This document shows positions 9,639 through 20,504 of a DNA stretch of 64,000 nucleotides, one piece after another (the stretch's first letter is position 1; every line of letters starts with the position of its first letter). The notes beneath the pieces were generated by a model. That model ran no database searches. It was not told the origin of the DNA and saw only the letters and a program-made list of their open reading frames with translations. Origin of the DNA: Acholoe squamosa. Taxonomy: Eukaryota > Annelida > Polychaeta > Phyllodocida > Polynoidae. The DNA lies in assembly GCA_949317995.1 (NCBI GenBank), contig OX439046.1, positions 78,278,570-78,342,569 of the forward strand, written 5' to 3'. The position numbers were made by a program, and so were the translations under genes.

Positions 9639-9785
9639 CTAAAAATTGGATTTGAATTCAGTAGGATCTGGTGCAGCTTGGACATCCGCTTTAATTCTTT
9701 TCCAAAGGGAGATACCTTTGTATATAGGGCTTCGCTTGTATTTCTCAAGCCTGGTTATAGGGTTAAAACTTACTTCATCACTACA
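9639..9785 (-). pseudogene. C-terminal tail of a non-LTR retrotransposon reverse transcriptase (fragment)
   Basis: Minus-strand frame ending at a stop at 9639. Its last ~48 residues contain the pattern basic-x-x-Y-x-x-SP-x-Y-x-G-x-x-LW followed ~6 residues later by DVQ and a Phe-Lys end. That arrangement is typical of the extreme C-terminus of LINE-type (CR1/Jockey-like) reverse transcriptases, after the thumb region. The frame continues upstream to 9854 without an ATG, but that part is not recognisable. It would be a 5'-truncated LINE insertion, the usual dead-on-arrival form. The identification rests on pattern memory without an alignment, so it is moderate at best. Confidence 0.45.
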
Positions 9786-9854
9786 GTATGGGCCCCCACT
9801 GATGTAGGAGTCTAACTGCTCCCCTGGGGCACACTGAGCTAGATACAAGGACAC

Positions 9855-11323
9855 GGCCTTATAAAGTATGAAGATTGACGCTCTAAGTTATCATGAGGTA
9901 CTTGCAGCTGTGACATCCTTGCAAGGGTTCCTGGCCACAAGACGAGGGTCCTGAAGCTTCTGTGATTCACAATTGGTCACGTCTGATTCGTCAGGTGTTC
10001 TATGGGAACCTTGGTTAAAAACATAGACAAAGCACTGTGCTTAGGGGCACTCTACACACCAAGTCTCTGTCCTGACCTAATTTTTCCAATTAATTTAAAA
10101 ACGATTAAATGTCTGAAATTCTTTTCCATTGGTTGCCAACCTATCGAAGGGCCAATCTAACCAGTCTTAATTTAACCATTGAACCCAAATGTACCATTAA
10201 GCATTGTTTGAGTGATATCATCCTACTCATGTTACTATGGTTACTGTAGCTGGTTACCAAATATTCAGGGTACCAGTGACACTAAATGGCACTGGCACTA
10301 ACAGGACATTACCCTACGTGAATCACTGTTAGTACCACTGGTGGCTGGATTGACAACCTCTATGCTACTGGTCTTCTTGGAAATGTGCATGGTCCCATCT
10401 ATATGCTATAAGGGACTGAGGGGTCTCTGGAGGCACAGCCCAGGTGTTAAATGGTTTATATGCAGACTAGTTACAGACAGCATGAATGATAGTTTATGTC
10501 ATGTTATGTAAGTCTGGCCATCAAGGCAAATAAAGTCTTCATGTATTGCCTGTCATTTCAAGGAATCTCCATTTTCAAACCTTTCCATTCCTTTATGATT
10601 CAGAAAGGTATAAGGCCTAGAAACAGAACAGCACTAGGACTTGTCATCCTAGCCATTCTAAATATCCTTGTCTCAAAGTTGCCACAGATCCGTGATATTT
10701 TTCACAGAGATTCCTTGTATCACTGCACTGCCACCTGGGACTTCTTTTAAAAGCTACACCGATTCACTGCAATACAAATACCGTGGTTCACTGAAAAGGC
10801 TGCGGATATTGAAGGGGCTAGAAGCACAGAAACACGTCTGAAGCCATGGTGGTGTTGACAGGAAAGAGGCTTTATTCTAGTTTATAACACGGTTAGTGAG
10901 GTTTCAGTGCCGAAAATGGATAATATGAGTTCCTATATCTCGCGATAAAAGCACCCAAAATTGATGGCGGACGGACAGCGGGGCGGACATATTGAATCCT
11001 ACCTTGACACGAAAGTAAATCCTCCATTTTTGAAGCTTATAGACCAAATCTGACGAAATAATTTCAGCAGTATATCCTTTACATGTTATTCTAACTCCCT
11101 GTTGGGTAGATTACTTGATATTAAGGCTGAATTTAACATAAAAAATTATTAAACTTTCGAATCGAGCGACTTGCTGTGCGTCTTCGCCATTCTGTCAACA
11201 CTACAGGTGCCGCCACCTGGTGTGTACAGAAAGGATTATATTTTAGACTGGCGCAGCTCTGTCTCGACGTGTTCGCAGTAGTAGGCCTATGAGAGTGGGA
11301 CTTGCAGGAGCTCACCAGCTTAA
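9855..11323. other. Unique DNA, no supported gene
   Basis: An 84-codon ATG frame at 10496-10750 (plus) has a hydrophobic stretch near its C-terminus but no recognisable family, and it contains a GTAAGT inside its first codons. I do not call it a gene. The remainder has no structure I can support. Confidence 0.35.
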
Positions 11324-11690
11324 AGTGGCATAGTCCGATTTTTTTCATTTCTCAAATTCTATTCAAATGTGTTTTACACAATGTAATAACACCATATTTA
11401 GGGGTTTGTGGACAATTTATTGTTGCCTTTAGTTCATACGCACATAAAAAGGGGGTCCCATGGACCTTGCCATAGGCATTTTACAGTGTTTTTCCAATGG
11501 ATGGAGTTTTGGTGTGCACGCCAAAAGTAGGAAATGGGGTATAAATCTGACAATTCTTTCAAATATGAGCCTAATTATGGGGAAGGAGAGCAAATAAAGT
11601 AGTCACCATAGGAAGTATGATGTATGTGAACATCCTGGTTCATTTTGGAGAAGATTGATTTTTTGGCCCAAACCATCGGACTATGCCACT
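11324..11690. mobile_element. MITE, 367 bp, TTAA target-site duplication
   Basis: Perfect 16-bp terminal inverted repeats, AGTGGCATAGTCCGAT at the left and its complement at the right, are each flanked by TTAA (11320-11323 and 11691-11694). The interior is AT-rich and non-coding. TTAA duplication is characteristic of piggyBac-type transposases, which would have to act in trans. The ends do not start with the usual piggyBac CCC, so the superfamily is an inference. Confidence 0.8.
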
Positions 11691-11781
11691 TTAACCATAC
11701 GTCAACATGAAACCAAGATGGCGGAGGGCCGTCTTGTCGACTCGCAAAAGAAATGAATGGATTCTTTACAATATAAAAGTA

Positions 11782-12826
11782 AATACTAAGTCACGGCCTG
11801 TCACTAAGGCTGTGTAGGTAGGACCACATTCACAGCCTGTCATTAAGGTTGTGTAGGTAGGACCACAGTCACAGCCTGTCATTAAGGTTGTGTAGGTAGG
11901 GCCACAGTCAGAGCCTGTCATTAAGGTTGTGTAGGTAGGACCACATTCACAGCCTGTCATTAAGGTTGTACACATAGGACCACAGTCACAGCCTGTCATT
12001 AAGGTTGTGTAGGTAGGACCACATTCACAGCCTGTCATTAAGGTTGTGTAGGTAGGGCCACAGTCACAGCCTGTCATTAAGGTTGTACACATAGGACCAC
12101 AGTCACAGCCTGTCATTAAGGTTGTGTAGGTAGGACCACAGTCACAGCCTGTCATTAAGGTTGTGTAGGTAGGGCCACAGTCACAGCCTGTCATTAAGGT
12201 TGTGTAGGTAGGGCCACAGTCAGAGCCTGTCATTAAGGTTGTACAAATAGGACCACAGTCACAGCCTGTCATTAAGGTTGTGTAGGTAGGACCACAGTCA
12301 CAGCCTGTCATTAAGGTTGTACACATAGGACCACAGACACAGCCTGTCATTAAGGTTGTACACATAGGACCACAGACACAGCCTGTCATTAAGGTTGTGT
12401 AGGTAGGGCCACAGTCACAGCCTGTCATTAAGGTTGTGTAGGTAGGACCACATTCACAGCCTGTCATTAAGGTTGTACACATAGGACCACAGACACAGCC
12501 TGTCATTAAGGTTGTGTATGTAGGACCACAGTCACAGCCTGTCATTAAGGTTGTGTAGGTAGGACCACAGTCACAGCCTGTCATTAAGGTTGTACACATA
12601 GAGCCACAGTCACAGCCTGTCATTAAGGTTGTACACATAGGACCACAGACACAGCCTGTCATTAAGGTTGTGTATGTAGGACCACAGTCACAGCCTGTCA
12701 TTAAGGTTGTGTAGGTAGGACCACAGTCACAGCCTGTCATTAAGGTTGTACACATAGAGCCACAGTCACAGCCTGTCATTAAGGTTGTACACATAGGACC
12801 ACAGACACAGCCTGTCATTAAGGTTG
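11782..12826 (-). repeat. Minisatellite, 39-bp unit, about 26 copies (minus strand open for 356 codons)
   Basis: The plus-strand unit starts CAGCCTGTCATTAAGGTTGT and has GTAGGTAG and ACACATAG variants, interspersed. As 39 is 13 codons and the unit has no minus-strand stop in one frame, a 356-codon frame (11766-12836) encodes a Cys/Thr/Gly 13-residue repeat of TTLMTGCDCGP type. It has no non-repeat coding part, so I treat it as a repeat by-product. Confidence 0.9.
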
Positions 12827-12833
12827 TGCTGCA

Positions 12834-13873
12834 CACTGCCTACCACTAAGTAAAGTAAACATGCACACTGCCTACCACCAAGTTAAGTAAACATGCACAC
12901 TGCCTACCACAGAGTAAAGTAAACATGCGCACTGCCTAACACCAGGTAAAGTAAACATGCACACTGCCTACCACAGAGTAAAGTAAACATGCACACTGCC
13001 TACCACCAAGTAAAATAAACATGCACACTGCCTACCACCAGTTAAAGTAAACATGCACACTGCCTACCACAGAGTAAAGTAAACATGCACTGCCTACCAC
13101 AGAGTAAAGTAAACATGCACACTGCCTACCACAGAGTAAAGTAAACATGCATACTGCCTAACACCAGGTAAAGTAAACATGCACACTGCCTACCACCAAG
13201 TAAAGTAAACATGCACACTGCCTACCACAGAGTAAAGTAAACATGCACACTGCCTACCACCAAGTAAAGTAAACATGCACATTGCCTACCACCAAGTAAA
13301 GTAAACATGCACACTGCCTACCACCAAGTAAAGTAAACATGCACACTGCCTACCACCAAGTAAAGTAAACATGCACATTGCCTACCACCAAGTAAAGTAA
13401 ACATGCACATTGCCTACCACCAAGTAAAGTAAACATGCACACTGCCTACCACCAAGTAAAGTAAACATGCACACTGCCTACCACAGAGTAAAGTAAACAT
13501 GCACACTGCCTACCACCAAGTAAAGTAAACATGCACACTGCCTACCACAGAGTAAAGTAAACATGCACACTGCCTACCACCAAGTAAAGTAAACATGCAT
13601 ACTGCCTACCACCAAGTAAAGTAAACATGCACACTGCCTACCACCAAGTAAAGTAAACATGCATACTGCCTACCACAGAGTAAAGTAAACATGCATACTG
13701 CCTACCACAAAGTAAAGTCAACATGCACACTGCCTACTACCAGGTAAAGTAAACATGCACACTGCCTACCACAGAGTAAAGTAAACATGCACACTGCCTA
13801 CCACCAAGTAAAGTAAACATGCACACTGCCTACCACCAGGTAAAGTAAACATGCACACTGCCTACCACAGAGT
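12834..13873 (+). repeat. Minisatellite, 32-bp unit, about 32 copies
   Basis: The unit is GTAAAGTAAACATGCACACT followed by GCCTACCACMRA. CACCAAG and CACAGAG variants alternate irregularly. It abuts the previous 39-bp array directly. Confidence 0.9.
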
Positions 13874-13966
13874 TAAGTTAACTGATTGCTGATGGATCGA
13901 ACATCCGTCGGTCTCATCAGTTTAAATTATCATTGATTTCTATGGAGAAAAAAGTGGATGAAGGGA

Positions 13967-13985
13967 GACGGATGGTCCATCCGTC
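13967..13985. other. Short perfect hairpin
   Basis: GACGGATGG and CCATCCGTC are separated by one base. A related CATCCGTCGG lies 60 bp upstream (about 13901), so this may be part of a decayed inverted-repeat element just after the 32-bp array. Confidence 0.4.
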
Positions 13986-14151
13986 GCAGTAGATGCAGGC
14001 CTTAAGAGGCTTATGTCAAGGATTTTTTGACAGGTAACACTTATGTGTAAGACACAATGACCTGTTGACTTTATAAGCTTTTATTCATGTGTAGGGGCCA
14101 GGTCTGGCTGTAAGTCCATGTCGGTAGGCCATCTGCCCCGTTCCGGTTGCA

Positions 14152-14169
14152 CCAGCCCTCAGGGGCTGG
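14152..14169. other. Perfect 7-bp hairpin CCAGCCC/GGGCTGG
   Basis: A stem with a TCAG loop in a GC-rich block about 75 bp before the tRNA-like sequence. It may belong to the same SINE-like unit. Confidence 0.35.
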
Positions 14170-14243
14170 TCAGCCGGTATAAGCTGCCCCCCTTGTGTAT
14201 TATACCGATCCAGATGTAGGTGGAAGGTAGAGAATGTCAGACA

Positions 14244-14313
14244 GGGAAGTAGCTCAGAGGTAGAGCTTCCCCCTGCAGGTTGGAGGGTCCCAGGTTTGAC
14301 TCCTGGTTTCTCC
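14244..14313 (+). pseudogene. tRNA-Cys (GCA)-like pseudogene or tRNA-derived SINE head
   Basis: The segment has the layout of a tRNA. The D arm TAGCTCAGAGGTAGAGC has a perfect GCTC/GAGC stem and matches box A. A loop CTGCAGG places GCA at the anticodon position after T33. The T arm has a perfect CCAGG/CCTGG stem with loop TTTGACT (box B GGTTTGACTCC, one change from consensus). The acceptor stem and two pairs of the anticodon stem are broken, and no CCA is encoded. It is therefore a tRNA pseudogene or a SINE promoter. I did not find a second copy in the window. Confidence 0.6.
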
Positions 14314-14665
14314 AGGACATTTTCTGCCGACCTCTACACATGTATTCCTGTTGTTTTACAGTTTGCAGGATTAACTTTTTATACATAAAATATTCTGATA
14401 GATAATACAGTAGACATGGCTACTAGCTTTGTGGGACCTTCAGGACAGTGACATGAGGACACCTGAATGTGTGAGTGTATCATTGCTAAATGCCTCAGCT
14501 ATAGTAACTCTTGTATTGTTATGGTTGTCTAACTGTCTAAGTTATCTGTCATACATGATGTTATCAATCACAATGTGTCTATGACAAAATCAACCATTGA
14601 TTGATTAGAGCAGTAAACCAGTATTTACAGTAAGTGGCTTATTATAACACATATGTGTCAATGTA
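14314..14665. other. Unique non-coding DNA
   Basis: The AT-rich sequence downstream of the tRNA-like element contains no supported feature. Confidence 0.4.
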
Positions 14666-15020
14666 GCCACAAGTGAATACTAAACTAAGACTGACATTGT
14701 GCAGCCACATGGTGAATACCAAACTAAGACTGACATTGTGCAGCCACATGGTGAATACCAAACTAAGACTGACATTGTGCAGCCACATGGTGAATACCAA
14801 ACTAAGACTGACATTGTGCAGCCACATGGTGAATACTAAACTAAGACTGACATTGTGCAGCCACATGGTGAATACCAAACTAAGACTGACATTGTGCAGC
14901 CACATGGTGAATACTAAACTAAGACTGACATTGTGCAGCCACATGGTGAATACCAAACTAAGACTGACATTGTGCAGCCACATGGTGAATACTAAACTAA
15001 GGCTGACATTGTGCAGCTAT
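14666..15020 (+). repeat. Minisatellite, 39-bp unit, 9 copies
   Basis: The unit is AACTAAGACTGACATTGTGC plus AGCCACATGGTGAATACYA, almost uniform apart from a C/T alternation (GAATACC or GAATACT). Because 39 is a multiple of three, frames stay open on both strands (14642-14983 minus, 14673-15086 plus). These are repeat by-products. Confidence 0.95.
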
Positions 15021-15949
15021 GTGTCTCCAGGGGGCAGCAGTAACAGGGCTGTAAATATAGTTACAGACGTAGGGCTGGGTCCCTAGGGGCAGTGTCAGGC
15101 ACCAACAGCTGTTTGTCATGTTTTAATTGTAGAATTCTGGTCAGTGTGTCCCAACATAAGCTTTGTTTTACCCTTAACATGTGCTGTGGTTTTGTTAAGT
15201 GAAGCACATCTTTTGCATATCCCCTTAAACTTCCTTAAAAATAAAGGTGGGCCAACTGCCGTATTCATGGATCCCCACATGTGTAATCCCCTTGCTTCCC
15301 CAGGGGTGCCTGAACTATATGGTCAGGGTTATGTAAAGGGCCGGTTTATTCCTAATAGCTGCTAAACTTCCCACAAATAGGCTGGCTGGTAAAGGTTTGA
15401 AATAAATCTATACCGTCACTGATGGAAGGTGATAAGGCACCTGATGAGCCTCAGCATCTTTGTTACAGTGATGTGCTGATAATGTATATTGGTCACAGCC
15501 ATACATATACAGACCAGTAATCTGCTAAGTTTATGCCTTATGATATTAAGGCCTAATGTAGCCACTAGATATATCTTAGTAAAGGCTTGCTGATGTATTG
15601 GCAGTTAATGTACCGAGATTTAGCTCCTGTTGCCAAATACCAATATACCAATATACAGCCCTACCGGTGTGTGGGGGGGGGGGCGTTGCTGTTGGCCTCC
15701 TGAGTTGTCACGTCTGGATGCTGGTGCTGCGTGGCATCCATAAAGAAGAGATCAAAGGCTGATTTAATAGACTCCCTCCCTCTAGCCCTCCTTACCTTGT
15801 TATAAAAGAGTCATAAAGGGGATAAGGCTTGGACATAGTGCCCGCTAATGAAGCTAAAGTAGATATAAAGCAGATGATGATATCCAACAATACTCATTCG
15901 ATAAAAATGTGTGGTACTTGCTGTTGCTGCACTCTTACATCATGATACA
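15021..15949. other. Unique non-coding DNA with a poly-G run
   Basis: An 11-G run lies at 15673-15683. A 73-codon frame at 15144-15365 has no recognisable product. Confidence 0.4.
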
Positions 15950-17660
15950 CTATATATGATGGATGTAGGAGTCCAGCTGCTCTGCACTAATACATCATGA
16001 TACACTATATGTGATGGATGAAGGTGTCCAGCTGCTCTGTACTAAATACATCGTGATACACTATATGTGATGGATGTAGGTGTCCAGCTGCTCTGCACTA
16101 TATGTGATGGATGTAGGTGTCCAGCTGCTCTGTACTATATGTGATGGATGTAGGTGTCCAGCTGCTCTGCACTAATACATCATGATAGACTATATGTGAT
16201 GGAAGTAGGTGTCTAGCTGCTCTGCACTAATACATCATGATACACTATATGTGATGGATGTAGGAGTCCAGCTGCTCTGCACTATATGTGATGGAAGTAG
16301 GTGTCTAGCTGCTCTGCACTAATACATCATGATACACTATATGTGATGGATGTAGGTGTCCAGCTGCTCTGCACTAATACATCATGATAGACTATATGTG
16401 ATGGATGTTGGTGTCCAGCTGCTCTGCACTAATACATCATGATACACTATATGTGATGGATGTAGGAGTCCAGCTGCTCTGCACTATATGTGATGGATGT
16501 AGGAGTCCAGCTGCTCTGCACTATATGTGATGGATGTAGGAGTCCACCTGCTCTGCACTATATGTGATGGATGTAGGAGTCCAGCTGCTCAGCACTATAT
16601 GTGTTGGATGTAGGTGTCCAGCTGCTCTGCACTATATGTGATGGATGTAGGTGTCCAGCTGCTCTGCACTATATGTGATGGATGTAGAAGTCTGCTCTGT
16701 ACTAATACATCATGATACACTATTTGTGATGGATGTAGGTGTCCAGCTGCTCTGTACTAATACATCATGATACACTATATGTGATGGATGAAGGTGTCCA
16801 GCTGCTCTGTACTATATGTGATGGATGTAGGTGTCCAGCTGCTCTGTACTATATGTGATGGATGTAGGAGTCCAGCTGCTCTGCACTATATGTGATGGAA
16901 GTAGGTGTCTAGCTGCTCTGCACTAATACATCATGATACACTATATGTGATGGATGTAGGTGTCCAGCTGCTCTGCACTAATACATCATGATAGACTATA
17001 TGTGATGGATGTAGGTGTCCAGCTGCTCTGCACTAATACATGATACACTATATGTGATGGATGAAGGTGTCCAGCTGCTCTGCACTATATGTGTTGGATG
17101 TAGGAGTCCAGCTGCTCTGCACTATATGTGATGGAAGTAGGTGTCTAGCTGCTCTGCACTAATACATCATGATACACTATATGTGATGGATGTAGGAGTC
17201 CAGCTGCTCTGCACTATATGTGTTGGATGTAGGTGTCCAGCTGCTCTGCACTATATGTGATGGATGAAGGTGTCCAGCTGCTCTGTACTATATGTGATGG
17301 ATGTAGGAGTCCAGCTGCTCTGCACTATATGTGTTGGATGTAGGTGTCCAGCTGCTCTGCACTATATGTGATGGATGTAGGAGTCCAGCTGCTCTGCACT
17401 ATATGTGATGGGTGTAGGAGTCCAGCTGCTCTGTACTATATGTGTTGGATGTAGGTGTCCAGCTGCTCTGCACTATATGTGATGGATGAAGGTGTCCAGC
17501 TGCTCTGTACTATATGTGATGGATGTAGGAGTCCAGCTGCTCTGCACTATATGTGTTGGATGTAGGTGTCCAGCTGCTCTGCACTATATGTGATGGATGT
17601 AGGTGTCCAGCTGCTCTGCACTATATGTGATGGATGTAGGTGTCCAGCTGCTCTGCACTA
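15950..17660 (+). repeat. Minisatellite, 37-bp unit with 56-57-bp long variant
   Basis: The short unit is GATGGATGTAGGTGTCCAGC plus TGCTCTGCACTATATGT. The long variant inserts AATACATCATGATACAC before TATATGT. Short and long units are mixed, with AGGAGTCC/AGGTGTCC and GATG/GTTG variants. The core resembles single-copy DNA at 9800-9822. Confidence 0.9.
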
Positions 17661-18458
17661 GTGTATCTAGACCAGATGAAGACAGCCTATTGCTGCAGCT
17701 TACCACTGATAGCAAACTTGGTTATAGACCACAAATATCTCTTGTGAAAATACACTTTGCCTTCACCATCTCTATTTAAACTCCTCATATTGCCAATATT
17801 ACACCTGATTCTTTTCTTGTAGTACTTAATCTTTACTTCTATAGTCTTATCATGCTACATCAAATACCATATCCCTCTTCCTCCTCTCCTCCACCCCAGG
17901 AGAGTTCCAGAGACCATTAGGGGACACCACTAAAAGCAGCTCTGCAAGATTTACTTTTCATTTTGCCCCGTGTTATATGTGATAAAAACCTGATGACCTC
18001 TTACAGCGACTAGGTGATGGACATGTGGGACATGGAGTTCATAAACTTTATCAAGTCTGCTTCTGCTTCAGCAAAAATTACTTCAAGGATCGATTACACT
18101 GTCGATCACCAATAGATAATTTAAACAATCGATTTGCTTTGCATAAACTAGAGCTGGCACAACCACAGTTTTAGTGCAGTTCCCACACATCAGGTGGAGG
18201 CACGGGTCAGGTCTATATGCTGTACGGGTGTGTAGCCTGGGTAATGCCTCAAGTCACGATTGCCTATACCTGGTCACTTCTTATCTTATTTTCATTGAGC
18301 CTGCGGGAAAGCTGGGGGGGGGGGGGTCAAATAAGAGGTTAAAACAATGTGCACAGTAAACACTGGCAAGCATTTGACAATAAGAGAACACTTTAACATG
18401 CAGGACATAGAAAAAGATATGACAAAATGACTTTTATTTATAAAAATACAAGGACAGC
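17661..18458. other. Unique DNA with a strong 3' splice-site-like tract
   Basis: At 17880-17899 a pyrimidine-rich tract ends in CCCCAG followed by GAGAGTT. The block 17890-17929 resembles 22581-22619. A run of 13 G lies at 18314-18326. There is no supported gene. Confidence 0.4.
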
Positions 18459-18650
18459 ATTGTTTGTGTGTATAGACATACACAGACATGTGTAGAAAGG
18501 TGGACACCTTTCATGAACATTGTTTGTGTGTATATACATACACAGACATGTGTAGAAAGGTGGACACACCCTTCATGTACATTGTTTGAGTGTATAGACA
18601 TACACAGACATCTGTAGAAAGATGGACACCTTTCATGAACATTCTTTAAT
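18459..18650 (+). repeat. Minisatellite, ~61-bp unit, about 3 copies
   Basis: The unit begins CATTGTTTGTGTGTATAGAC and contains CATACACAGACATGTGTAGA, with imperfect copies. Confidence 0.85.
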
Positions 18651-19149
18651 CTGTCTTTGTATGCAAGCCAGCAAGGTACAGAAAAACACAGAGACAACTC
18701 TGCGTCACGCAGCTTTACACGTCATATTGTGTTTTGTATAAGGGACATATGACTGGTGCTGTGTGACCTGTACATTAGTAAGGCACAAAAAGTGTTTTTT
18801 TTTCTATCCTACAATGTAAGAAATAAATGGGTTGCTGCTACTGAATGTTTAACTACAGATCTATTAAGTGTTTTCTCCCTATCAAACATATATTATATAT
18901 ATCGATTACCCTCACGTCCTCGACCCTTTGATTACTCTGGAACTACGGTTTCTTTTATATTGGACTTAACTCCTCAGATAATTTGCTTCCTCAGCCATTT
19001 TTCCTTGCATTTTCCATATCTGAGGAAGCAAGTGCCAACTGTACTCTGTTTATTTCTATAGCTAAGCCTGTTCTCTGTAGCTGTGTAAGAGGAAGTGAAT
19101 TATGTGATATATCCTCAGTACAGTATACGATAAGTAATGTGTCACAATA
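18651..19149. other. Unique DNA with an 11-bp inverted repeat
   Basis: TGCTTCCTCAG (18984-18994) and CTGAGGAAGCA (19020-19030) are perfect inverted arms around a 25-base loop. A 101-codon ATG frame (18756-19061) has no recognisable family and overlaps the hairpin. Confidence 0.4.
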
Positions 19150-20385
19150 CCAGAACATCACCGTATTGAACCTATCAAACCTTGACCCTGTAAAGCAGGA
19201 TGAGAACTACCAGAACATCACCATATTGAACCTATCAAACCTTGACCCAGTAAAGCAGGATGAGAAATACCAGAACATCACCGTATTGTATTGAACCTAT
19301 CAAACCTTGACCCAGTAAAGCAGGATGAGAACTACCAGAACATCACCATATTGAACCTATCAAACCTTGACCCAGTAAAGCAGGATGAGAACTACCAGAA
19401 CATCACCATATTGAACCTATCAAACCTTGACACAGTAAAGCAGGATGAGAACTACCAGAACATCACCATATTGAACCTATCAAACCTTGACCCTGTAAAG
19501 CAGGATAAGAACTACCAGAACATCACCGTATTGTATTGAACCTATCAAACCTTGACCCAGTAAAGCAGGATGAGAACTACCAGAACATCACCATATTGTA
19601 TTGAACCTATCAAACCTTGACACAGTAAAGCAGGATGAGAACTACCAGAACATCACCATATTGTATTGAACCTATCAAACCTTGACCCAGTAAAGCAGGA
19701 TGAGAACTACCAGAACATCACCATATTGAACCTATCAAACCTTGACCCAGTAAAGCAGGATAAGAACTACCAAAACATCACCGTATTGTATTGAACCTAT
19801 CAAACCTTGACCCAGTAAAGCAGGATGAGAACTACTAGAACATCACCGTATTGTATTGAACCTATCAAACCTTGACCCAGTAAAGCAGGATAAGAACTAC
19901 TAGAACATCACCGTATTGTATTGAACCTATCAAACCTTGACCCAGTAAAGCAGGATGAGAACTACTAGAACATCACCGTATTGTATTGAACCTATCAAAC
20001 CTTGACACAGTAAAGCAGGATAAGAACTACCAAAACATCACCGTATTGTATTGAACCTATCAAACCTTGACCCAGTAAAGCAGGATAAGAACTACCAAAA
20101 CATCACCGTATTGTATTGAACCTATCAAACCTTGACCCAGTAAAGCAGGATGAGAACTACTAGAACATCACCGTATTGTATTGAACCTATCAAACCTTGA
20201 CCCAGTAAAGCAGGATGAGAACTACTAGAACATCACCGTATTGTATTGAACCTATCAAACCTTGACCCAGTAAAGCAGGATGAGAACTACTAGAACATCA
20301 CCGTATTGTATTGAACCTATCAAACCTTGACCCAGTAAAGCAGGATAAGAACTACTAGAACATCACCGTATTGTATTGAAACATC
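19150..20385 (+). repeat. Minisatellite, 60/65-bp unit, about 20 copies
   Basis: The unit is built on AACCTATCAAACCTTGACCC, then AGTAAAGCAGGATGAGAACT and ACCAGAACATCACC(A/G)TATTG. A 5-bp TATTG duplication makes the 65-bp form, which predominates in the second half. The 60-bp form keeps a 20-codon repeat frame open until a 65-bp unit shifts it. Confidence 0.9.
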
Positions 20386-20504
20386 AAACCCTGTTAAGCT
20401 GATTGAGAACACTGTTTCGGCCTTTACTAAACTGACCATCAACCATGGCATTATAAGGACATGCCATCTGGGTCCCAATGTACTCATGCTGGCAGGACAC
20501 CAGT
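20386..20504. other. Short unique spacer with a core shared with 30872
   Basis: The sequence at 20429-20451 matches 30872-30894 with one mismatch in 23 bases (shared part CAACCATGGCAT). It separates two arrays. Confidence 0.5.

Noticed and set aside
11766-12836. 356-codon Cys-rich minus-strand ORF as a secreted repeat protein
   Set aside because: It equals the 39-bp minisatellite with unit length divisible by three; it has no signal peptide, no unique flanking sequence and an arbitrary start.
18983-19539. Asn-Leu-Ser/Asn-Ile-Thr repeat protein with glycosylation sites
   Set aside because: It is the 60-bp minisatellite; the frame breaks at every 65-bp unit.
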